From assembly GCA_002725445.1 (NCBI GenBank), contig PBPD01000060.1:1-21766 (forward strand): 21,766 bases of DNA, written 5' to 3'. The DNA comes from Rickettsiales bacterium. Lineage in GTDB: Bacteria; Pseudomonadota; Alphaproteobacteria; Rickettsiales; UBA3002. The position numbers and the translations under genes are program-made. The stretch's first letter is position 1; each line of letters opens with the position of its first letter. The notes beneath the pieces are model-generated. The model did no database searches, was not told the DNA's origin, and was given only the letters and a program-made list of their open reading frames with translations. Below, one piece after another: positions 15,368 to 21,031 of this stretch.

Positions 15368-15981
15368 GTTGTTGCGATAATGACGCTGGCGGCAATGTAG
15401 CCGATAGCAATTACCGGAAAATCCTTTGGATTATTTTGGCGCTGAATGCCGGAATGTTTCTGGTGGAGGTGATCGCCAGCCTGTATTCCGGCTCGGTAGC
15501 ATTGCTGGCTGATGCGGTGGATTTCTTTGCTGATGCCTTTAACTATGCCATTTCGCTCTATGTGTTGGATAAGGCGCTCGCCACCCGCGCCAAAGCCTCG
15601 CTGGTCAAAGGCGGCACGATGGGACTATTTGGCCTGCTGGTCATCGGCAATAGCATCTACCGTGCCGCCACCGAAGCAGTTCCCCAGGCTGAAATCATGG
15701 GCGCTATTGGATTGCTGGCACTGCTTGTTAATATTGTCAGCGCATGGATGCTTTACAGCTACCGCGAAGGTGACAGTAACCGTGAATCAGTGTGGATTTG
15801 CAGCCGCAATGATGCCATTGGCAATGTGCTGGTCATGCTGGCAGCCGCTGGCGTGGCGTTCACCCAAAGCCACTGGCCGGATATTATTGTGGCATTTTTC
15901 ATTGCTGTTTTATTTTTACGCAGCGCATGGCGCATCTATCGCTCGGCCATCAAAGAGCTAAAAGAAGCGAGGCAGTCATGA
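15364..15981 (+). CDS. Short CDF-type cation transporter
   Basis: A 205-residue inner-membrane protein with about six hydrophobic segments, of the cation diffusion facilitator superfamily but without the C-terminal cytoplasmic metal domain found in ~300-residue members. Helix 2 carries LLADAVDFFADAFNY, where Asp53 and Asp57 fit the first metal-site pair. Helix 5 carries SRNDAIGN, where Asp150/Asn154 take the place of the usual His...Asp pair. The N-terminus has a Cys pair (MSCCDND). It likely exports a divalent cation; specificity cannot be read. GAGGAGG precedes the ATG, which overlaps the czcA remnant stop, and its own stop overlaps the lspA start (ATGA). Confidence 0.85.
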   Translation: MSCCDNDAGGNVADSNYRKILWIILALNAGMFLVEVIASLYSGSVALLADAVDFFADAFNYAISLYVLDKALATRAKASLVKGGTMGLFGLLVIGNSIYRAATEAVPQAEIMGAIGLLALLVNIVSAWMLYSYREGDSNRESVWICSRNDAIGNVLVMLAAAGVAFTQSHWPDIIVAFFIAVLFLRSAWRIYRSAIKELKEARQS

Positions 15982-16484
15982 TACGATTTGGCATCACCAT
16001 CGCCGCGATTGCTCTGCTGCTTATCCAGCTTATCCAGCAAGTGTTATTTGCCACCATTGCAGGCGCAAAAGCGCCAGTGGTGGTGACCCCATTTTTTAAT
16101 CTGGTGACGGTGTGGAATCCCGGCATCAGCTTTGGCATGCTGCAAGATATCCCAAACGGTCAGTGGATTCTTTCAGCTGTCGCCATGCTCATCGTAGCAT
16201 GGCTATTCGTATGGTTAAGGAAGGTCGAATATCGCTCCACCGCTTTGGCGCTGGGGCTGATTATCGGCGGGGCCATCGGCAATATCATAGATAGAATACG
16301 GTTTTCCGCCGTGTTTGATTATCTGGATTTCCATGCGCTCGGCTATCACTGGCCTGCCTTTAACCTGTCCGACAGTTTTATCTTCATCGGCGTGGCGTTG
16401 CTTTTATTCAGCACCATCCAAGAAGGTAAAACGTCACCCCGTTCAACAACCAACCCACTAAACCAATCAAGGAGAATATCATGA
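15978..16484 (+). CDS. lspA: Signal peptidase II (LspA) paralogue of the metal cluster
   Basis: A 168-residue, four-helix inner-membrane aspartic protease that cleaves lipoprotein signal peptides. The catalytic pair is present: Asp105 in GNIIDRIRF and Asp132 in FNLSDS. The NxG-FG motif is WNPGISFG. The first-helix motif LDQxxK of housekeeping LspA is changed: positions equivalent to its Asp and Lys are Ile19 and Leu23. LspA copies occur in other metal-resistance loci (for example with pbr genes), so this is a cluster-specific paralogue. The start at 15978 is chosen because GAGG lies upstream and the ATG overlaps the CDF stop; a longer frame exists from 15927. It overlaps the Met-rich gene start (ATGA). 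Confidence 0.9.
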   Translation: MIRFGITIAAIALLLIQLIQQVLFATIAGAKAPVVVTPFFNLVTVWNPGISFGMLQDIPNGQWILSAVAMLIVAWLFVWLRKVEYRSTALALGLIIGGAIGNIIDRIRFSAVFDYLDFHALGYHWPAFNLSDSFIFIGVALLLFSTIQEGKTSPRSTTNPLNQSRRIS

Positions 16485-16873
16485 AGAAACTAACCAGCTT
16501 TTTAGCCCTCGCACTGCTTGCCATACCGTTGGCGGTTTACGCTCAAACCAATAGCGGCTCAATGAACCAGCAAATGCAAAACAGCGGCAATGCGCCAATG
16601 ATGATGTGCTGTCCGATGTGTATGCAAATGATGAACGGCAATGGAGGCGATGGCTCCATGCAAAACTACATGAAATCGATGCGCCAGATGCACCAGAATA
16701 TGGGCAATATGATGGATCAGATGCACAAGGATTGTAACGGCAATTATGATGATTGCCCGGCCATGCATGAGCATATGAAAGAAATGCAGCAAATGCACAA
16801 AGATATGGGCATGGGCGATATGCACAACAATAAATGGCACAACAAATGGATGGGTAACCAGGGCCAGCAGTAA
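16481..16873 (+). CDS. Secreted methionine-rich protein, probable copper-binding
   Basis: A 130-residue protein with signal peptide 1-21 (ending AVYA before QTNSG). It contains 26 methionines (20%), many in MxxM spacing with His next to them (MRQMHQNM, MMDQMHKD, MHEHMKEMQQMHKDMGMGDM), plus the cluster MMMCCPMCMQMM and two later cysteines. Met/His/Cys motifs of this kind bind Cu(I)/Ag(I) in the oxidising periplasm, so a copper sponge or chaperone is likely; this is inferred from composition. AAGGAG precedes the ATG, which overlaps the lspA stop. There is no lipobox, so it is not itself an LspA substrate. It is the last gene of its operon; a hairpin with a T-run follows. Confidence 0.8.
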   Translation: MKKLTSFLALALLAIPLAVYAQTNSGSMNQQMQNSGNAPMMMCCPMCMQMMNGNGGDGSMQNYMKSMRQMHQNMGNMMDQMHKDCNGNYDDCPAMHEHMKEMQQMHKDMGMGDMHNNKWHNKWMGNQGQQ

Positions 16874-16894
16874 CATTAAAAGGGTATGTGGGGT

Positions 16895-16921
16895 ATGCTC
16901 TCTAGCATTTGTATTTTTTTT
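16895..16921 (+). terminator. Weak intrinsic terminator after the Met-rich gene
   Basis: Stem ATGCT (16895-16899) and AGCAT (16904-16908) with loop CTCT, followed after five bases by eight T residues (16914-16921). The stem is short and poor in GC, so termination may be partial. The end of the T-run forms the first bases of candidate ECF promoter 3. Confidence 0.4.
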
Positions 16922-16946
16922 GAGGGGTAACCCCATTCCCTGCGTA
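16920..16946 (+). promoter_or_regulatory. Candidate ECF-sigma promoter 3 (before the DUF2231 gene)
   Basis: TTGAGGG (16920-16926), 16 bp, CGTA (16943-16946), 34 nt before the ATG at 16981. Compared with copy 1 the -10 region also agrees beyond the core (GCGTATNAGG in both). This would place the DUF2231 gene under the same ECF sigma as cusCBA. Confidence 0.6.
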
Positions 16947-16980
16947 TTAGGCATAAATACAGCTCTTACGGAGAATATTT

Positions 16981-17571
16981 ATGCCCGAAATCATCCCCAA
17001 CTGGCACCCGCTTTTTGTGCATTTCACGGTTGCTTTGCTGATCACCGCCACCGGGCTATTTCTGCTTGGCACATTAGCCTCCGGCAAACAATGGTCTGCC
17101 ACGGCGCTTAAAGTCGCGCATATAAATTTATGGCTTGGCGCACTTGTTACCATCGGTACTGTGATCACAGGGCTTTATGCCTATAACACGGTGGATCATG
17201 ATACCCCCTCACACATCGCTATGACCGACCACCGTAATTGGGCGCTGCCCACCGCCGCCGCGTTTGCGGTGCTGGCTTTGTGGTCAATGGCCATTTATCG
17301 GCGCTCCGTTAAAGTTGGCATCCCATTTTTAGTCGTATTGCTGATTGCTGCCGGAGCCTTAAGCGCCACCGCATGGAAAGGTGGTGAGCTAGTTTATCGC
17401 CATGGTTTAGGTGTGATGTCGCTACCCAATACCAGTAGCAGCGGTGAAGGTCATAGCGGCCATGCGCACCCCAATGGTGGCCACGGCGATATAGAAGAAA
17501 AACAGGAGGATGACCATGATGGCAACACAGAAAAATCAGATGCACATGACCATGGAAGCCATGATCATTAA
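16981..17571 (+). CDS. DUF2231 membrane protein with His-rich C-terminal tail
   Basis: A 196-residue inner-membrane protein with four predicted helices. It starts with the family pattern IIPNWHPLFVHFTVALLI (His9 and His14 conserved) and has WKGGELVYRHGLGV near the end of the membrane part. DUF2231 proteins are often found near heme or metal genes; their function is not established. The last ~50 residues are hydrophilic and rich in His and Asp (EGHSGHAHPNGGHGD, DAHDHGSHDH), a likely metal-binding tail. GGAG lies 8 nt before the ATG. It stands alone between the terminator-like hairpin and the MerR promoter and has its own candidate ECF promoter. Confidence 0.82.
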   Translation: MPEIIPNWHPLFVHFTVALLITATGLFLLGTLASGKQWSATALKVAHINLWLGALVTIGTVITGLYAYNTVDHDTPSHIAMTDHRNWALPTAAAFAVLALWSMAIYRRSVKVGIPFLVVLLIAAGALSATAWKGGELVYRHGLGVMSLPNTSSSGEGHSGHAHPNGGHGDIEEKQEDDHDGNTEKSDAHDHGSHDH

Positions 17572-17620
17572 TGAAAAACCAAGAAGAACAACCAACCAAA
17601 ACAGAGGAACGAAATAAGGC

Positions 17621-17652
17621 TTGACCTTGGAATTACCTCCAAGGTGTAGAGT
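17621..17652 (+). promoter_or_regulatory. MerR-type operator/promoter of the second metal operon
   Basis: A -35 TTGACC (17621-17626) and -10 TAGAGT (17647-17652) are separated by 20 bp, the overlong spacer that MerR activators correct by DNA distortion. A perfect 8-bp inverted repeat, ACCTTGGA-N6-TCCAAGGT (17624-17645), fills the spacer, as in CueR/ZntR/CadR targets. The -10 lies only 8 nt before the merR ATG, so the transcript should be leaderless or nearly so. The site probably drives merR and all downstream genes to the P-type ATPase. Confidence 0.9.
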
Positions 17653-17660
17653 GCGGCGTT

Positions 17661-18086
17661 ATGGATAAGAAAAGTTATATAACCATCGGTAAGTTATCGG
17701 AAAAGAGCGGTGTATCCACTGACACTATCCGTTATTACGAAAAGCTGGGTGTGCTTGGCAAGCCAGAGCGTGCTGCCAATGGTTACCGTGTCTATGGAAA
17801 AGAAGCATTGCGCATTTTGCTTTTTGTACGCCGCGCCAAGATAATGAACTTTACCTTAGAGGAAATTAAAGAACTTCTCACCATGTCCGAAGACGATCAT
17901 CCATCAGTATGCGGTGATATCCTCATCATGGTGGAAAGCAAGATCGGCGTATTTAAGCAGAAAATTGAAGATACAAAAATTGCGCTGGTATCACTGGAAC
18001 GCTTTGCCAAAGATTGCCCTGGCGGACAAGTTCCGACAAAGCACTGTCCATTTATTAACTATCTAGGAAACGGAGAAGATTTATGA
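17661..18086 (+). CDS. MerR-family metal-responsive transcriptional regulator
   Basis: A 141-residue dimeric regulator. The winged helix-turn-helix is YITIGKLSEKSGVSTDTIRYYEKLGVL, then NGYRVYGKEALRILLFVRRAK. A dimerisation helix (about 85-117) leads to the metal-binding loop. Cysteines at 84, 119 and 129 (CPGGQVPTKHC) have the 35 and 10 residue spacing seen in ZntR; with His128 they suggest a thiol-rich site for a divalent soft metal, or possibly Cu. It lacks the tight CueR C-x7-C loop. The gene lies just behind its own MerR-type operator and has no Shine-Dalgarno, consistent with a leaderless mRNA. The stop overlaps the next start (ATGA). Confidence 0.92.
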   Translation: MDKKSYITIGKLSEKSGVSTDTIRYYEKLGVLGKPERAANGYRVYGKEALRILLFVRRAKIMNFTLEEIKELLTMSEDDHPSVCGDILIMVESKIGVFKQKIEDTKIALVSLERFAKDCPGGQVPTKHCPFINYLGNGEDL

Positions 18087-18565
18087 AACCTATATTAAAG
18101 TCCCTGTTAATTCTCATCGCATTTGCCTTACCCATGAGCGCAAACGCCGCTGAAACACTCAAGCAGGTCGAATCGCAATATGTCTGCATGATCAATAACA
18201 AATTATTCGATAGCCCACAAATCCCCGTAGAGGTCGATGGAAAGACCTATTATGGCTGCTGTCCGATGTGTAAGGAAAAATTGGAAAAAAGCGAACAAGC
18301 TCGTATCGCAGCCGATCCTGTGAGTGGAAAAACGGTAGATAAAGCCACGGCCATTATTGGCGCTAAGGCAGATGGCACCGTTTACTACTTTGAGAATGAA
18401 GAAAGCCTCAAAAAATACAGTGGCCATAAACATTCCGATGCCAAGCAGTGCATGCAAGGTGAAGATTGCCCGATGCATGAAGGCATGAAGCATCCCGGAA
18501 AAGATGATGAAATGAAGGATATGATGCACGACAAAAAAGCCGATCACGGTGATCACAAACACTAA
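18083..18565 (+). CDS. Secreted TRASH/YHS-like metal-binding protein
   Basis: A 160-residue protein with signal peptide 1-22 (ending SANA before AETLKQ). The core has Cys35 in YVCMINNK, Cys59-Cys60-P-M-Cys63 in YYGCCPMCKEKL, and DPVSGKTVDKATAI (78-91) followed by GTVYYFENEESLKKY. This is the layout of TRASH/YHS-type treble-clef metal sites. The tail is rich in His, Met and Cys (CMQGEDCPMHEGMKH, DMMHDKK, HGDHKH). It probably buffers or passes on a soft metal in the periplasm. GGAG precedes the ATG, which overlaps the merR stop, so it is the first target gene of the MerR operon. Confidence 0.8.
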   Translation: MKPILKSLLILIAFALPMSANAAETLKQVESQYVCMINNKLFDSPQIPVEVDGKTYYGCCPMCKEKLEKSEQARIAADPVSGKTVDKATAIIGAKADGTVYYFENEESLKKYSGHKHSDAKQCMQGEDCPMHEGMKHPGKDDEMKDMMHDKKADHGDHKH

Positions 18566-18579
18566 ACAAGGAGCGCTAT

Positions 18580-18849
18580 ATGCAGCACGATCACGAACAT
18601 TATCACAAACCGGAGCATAAGGAAAAATGGTGGCAGACCAATACAGGCATGCTGCTGGTCGTTCTTTTTGCTGTGGGTGGGTATTTTCTCATCAAGGAAC
18701 ATGGTGCACATCTCGCAGAAAACTGGTTTCTGCTGATCTTGCTACTGTGCCCACTGATGCATGTATTTATGCATGGAGGCCATGGTGGCCACGGCGGTCA
18801 TGGGCAACATCGCCATCATGACGATGACGATAATGACAGGGAGGCGTAA
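18580..18849 (+). CDS. DUF2933 small membrane protein
   Basis: An 89-residue protein: His-rich N-terminus (MQHDHEHYHKPEHK), two hydrophobic helices (about 22-39 and 48-63, NTGMLLVVLFAVGGYFLI and WFLLILLLCPLMHVFMH), then a His/Gly repeat (HGGHGGHGGHGQHRHH) and an acidic end. The CPLMHxFMH motif is characteristic of DUF2933. Function is unknown; the metal-binding ends suggest a membrane metal relay. AAGGAG lies 8 nt before the ATG. It is 14 nt after the previous gene and 2 nt before the next. Confidence 0.82.
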   Translation: MQHDHEHYHKPEHKEKWWQTNTGMLLVVLFAVGGYFLIKEHGAHLAENWFLLILLLCPLMHVFMHGGHGGHGGHGQHRHHDDDDNDREA

Positions 18850-18851
18850 CC

Positions 18852-19499
18852 ATGCACGGTACAGAATCAGCTTACGGCTTATGGACATTGGTTATCATTA
18901 ATTCGGCGATCTTTATCATCTTCGCCTTTAGTTTTTTCAAACCCCAGACCAAACGGGATTGGCGCTCATTTAGTGCCTTCTCAGCCTTTATTGTCGCGTT
19001 GTTTGTGGAGATGTATGGCTTTCCGCTCACCATCTATTTGTTCTCCGGTTGGCTAACCGCTAATTATCCGGGGGTGGATTTCCTCTCACATGAAAATGGC
19101 CATTTGCTGCATACGATCTTCGGCTTTGAAGGCAATGCGCATTTTGACCCGCTACACATGGCTAGCATCGTCTTTATCGGCTTGGGTTTCATTATGCTCT
19201 CGGCAGCCTGGAATGTACTCTATAAAGCCCAGCGTGCCGGAAAGCTGGCAGTGACCGGGCTTTATGCCAAAATGCGCCACCCACAATATATCGGCTTTGT
19301 TGCCATCATGTTCGGCTTTTTGCTGCAATGGCCAACCATTATCACGGTGATCATGTTCCCGATATTAGTGGTGATGTATTGGCGTTTAGCCAAAAAAGAA
19401 GAACGTGATTCCAAAGAGCGCTTTGGTAAAGCGTGGGATGATTACAAGGCACATGTTCCAGCCTTCATTCCAAAATGGAACACCGTATTTAATAACTAA
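18852..19499 (+). CDS. ICMT/PEMT-like integral-membrane methyltransferase
   Basis: A 215-residue membrane protein with about five helices. The C-terminal half has the isoprenylcysteine carboxyl methyltransferase signature: VTGLYAKMRHPQYIGF (134-149), LLQWPTIITVIMFPIL, and RLAKKEERDSKERFG (178-192), which form the SAM-binding part in the family. Bacteria lack prenylated Ras-type substrates, so the true acceptor is unknown. Homologues next to DUF2933 and P-type ATPase genes are, to my knowledge, a recurring metal-locus association without an assigned role. It starts 2 nt after the DUF2933 stop; the ribosome binding site (GGGAGG) is inside the end of that gene. Confidence 0.85.
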   Translation: MHGTESAYGLWTLVIINSAIFIIFAFSFFKPQTKRDWRSFSAFSAFIVALFVEMYGFPLTIYLFSGWLTANYPGVDFLSHENGHLLHTIFGFEGNAHFDPLHMASIVFIGLGFIMLSAAWNVLYKAQRAGKLAVTGLYAKMRHPQYIGFVAIMFGFLLQWPTIITVIMFPILVVMYWRLAKKEERDSKERFGKAWDDYKAHVPAFIPKWNTVFNN

Positions 19500-19513
19500 C
19501 AAGGAGAAATATC

Positions 19514-19684
19514 ATGGATCAGGGTAAAGAAAATCAAATTACAAAGCCGCAAACATCTGGTGGATGCTGCTGCAGCTCGAAAAAGCAGGCAAAAGTGCCA
19601 GTTGAAGAAGTAAAGAAAGAAACAAAATCTTCTTGCTGTATGCAGGAAAAAGAAGAGTATTCAACTAGCGTAACTGCCGATTAA
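19514..19684 (+). CDS. 56-residue Cys-rich cytoplasmic peptide
   Basis: A small frame with an ideal ribosome binding site (AAGGAG, 8 nt before the ATG). It encodes a hydrophilic Lys/Glu-rich peptide with two cysteine clusters, GGCCCSSKK (Cys18-20) and SSCCMQEK (Cys41-42), and no signal or membrane segment. Five cysteines in 56 residues, in a metal operon, suggest a cytosolic soft-metal ligand of metallothionein or chaperone type, possibly a substrate of the adjacent methyltransferase; both ideas are inference. Spacing to its neighbours (14 nt and 24 nt) is typical of the operon. It is below common gene-caller cutoffs and easily missed. Confidence 0.75.
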   Translation: MDQGKENQITKPQTSGGCCCSSKKQAKVPVEEVKKETKSSCCMQEKEEYSTSVTAD

Positions 19685-19708
19685 ATATACTAAAATAGGA
19701 AAAGCATA

Positions 19709-21031
19709 GTGGAACACTCACATAAGGATAGATCATCGAATTATAAGAAAAACAGCCTGACATTATGGGGTGCGGTATCCATGGGTACTGGCGTTATGAT
19801 CGGTGCAGGTATCTTTGCGCTTACCGGACAGGTGGCAGAGCTGGCGCGGGAATGGTTCCCGCTGGCCTTTTTGGCCGCCGCTGTGGTGGCAGGATTTAGC
19901 GCCTATTCTTATGTGAAAATGTCCAATGCCTATCCCAGCGCAGGCGGCATCGCCATGTTTTTGCAGAAAGCCTATGGCAAAGGTACGATGACCGCCGCCT
20001 GTGCGCTGCTTATGTATTTCTCCATGGTGATTAATGAAAGCCTGGTAGCCCGAACCTTTGGCACCTATACGCTCCAGCTCTTTGATGTCGGAAAGGATAG
20101 CTGGTTGGTTCCGGCACTCGGCGTGGGGCTGTTGGCTTTCGCGTTTCTGGTTAATATTCTAGGTAACAAATTCATCCAGACCTTCTCCTTCTTCATGGCC
20201 TTTGTGAAGATTGGCGGGTTGGTATTGCTGGCAGCGGGTGGTTTATATGCCTCCGGCTTTAATTTTGAGAGCATTTCAGTACAGCCCGAAGAAACGACAT
20301 TTACCGGATTTCTAGGGGCTGTAGCTTTAGGGATTCTAGCGTTTAAAGGCTTTACCACCATCACCAATAGCGGCGGGGAAATTAAAGAGCCGCATAAGAA
20401 TGTCGGTCGTGCCATTATTATCTCCATTGGCATTTGCGTGGCGATTTATCTGCTCGTAACCTTAGCCGTAGGCGCAAACCTCTCCATTGATGAGATTGTT
20501 AAAGCCAAGGACTACTCTTTGGCAGAAGCGGCACGTCCGGCTTTTGGCCAGTGGGGATTGTGGTTTACGGTGGGCTTTGCAATTATTGCCACCGTCTCCG
20601 GTGTAATTGCCAGCGTCTTTGCAGTATCACGCATGCTGGCCATGCTCACCGATATGGATTTGGTGCCGCATAGTCATTTCGGCATGCCTGGTAGCATCCA
20701 GAAACATACGCTGGTCTATACTATCGTTATCGCCATGCTGCTGACCATCTTCTTTGATCTTAGCCGTATCGCTTCGCTTGGCGCGATTTTCTATATCATC
20801 ATGGATATCGCTATCCATTGGGGTGTGCTGCGCCATTTACGAAAAGAGGTGGAAGCTAATGCCGCTATTTTGATCACCGCCATCGTGCTGGATATAGTAG
20901 TGCTTGGCGCATTCTTATGGGTTAAAGCGCAATCCGATATGCTGGTTATATGGGCATCACTGGTTGGGCTGATCATTATTTTTGCCGGAGAGCGGTTATT
21001 CATACACAAATACAAAACCGAGGAGAGTTAA
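19709..21031 (+). CDS. APC-superfamily amino-acid permease
   Basis: A 440-residue protein with about twelve helices. The first helix has the broken-helix motif GVMIGAGIFALTGQ (about 29-42) typical of APC transporters, followed by the SAYSYVKMSNAYPSAGGIAMF segment and, in helix 6, LGAVALGILAFKGFTTITNSGGEIKEPHKNV, which includes the conserved F-G-F/E-I-PxKN-like region. The substrate is not readable. The start is GTG at 19709 with AGGA 8 nt upstream; the N-terminus is polar with two His (MEHSHKDRS). An amino-acid permease inside a metal operon is unusual; import of Cys, His or another ligand amino acid is one possible reason. It overlaps nothing and ends directly before the ATPase start. Confidence 0.87.
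   Translation: MEHSHKDRSSNYKKNSLTLWGAVSMGTGVMIGAGIFALTGQVAELAREWFPLAFLAAAVVAGFSAYSYVKMSNAYPSAGGIAMFLQKAYGKGTMTAACALLMYFSMVINESLVARTFGTYTLQLFDVGKDSWLVPALGVGLLAFAFLVNILGNKFIQTFSFFMAFVKIGGLVLLAAGGLYASGFNFESISVQPEETTFTGFLGAVALGILAFKGFTTITNSGGEIKEPHKNVGRAIIISIGICVAIYLLVTLAVGANLSIDEIVKAKDYSLAEAARPAFGQWGLWFTVGFAIIATVSGVIASVFAVSRMLAMLTDMDLVPHSHFGMPGSIQKHTLVYTIVIAMLLTIFFDLSRIASLGAIFYIIMDIAIHWGVLRHLRKEVEANAAILITAIVLDIVVLGAFLWVKAQSDMLVIWASLVGLIIIFAGERLFIHKYKTEES

Noticed and set aside
16923..16933. GGGG-TAA-CCCC dyad as a separate operator
   Set aside because: It is short, sits off-centre in the spacer of candidate promoter 3 and is absent from copies 1 and 2, so it is more simply part of the promoter sequence.
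16559..16954. Minus-strand His-rich frame opposite the Met-rich gene
   Set aside because: It is the complement of ATG-rich sequence (CAT = His) and has no ribosome binding site; the plus-strand gene with a signal peptide is the real one.
17571..17624. 17-codon frame overlapping the DUF2231 stop (TAATG)
   Set aside because: Very short, low-complexity (MKNQEEQPTKTEERNKA), without a ribosome binding site, and it runs into the MerR operator.
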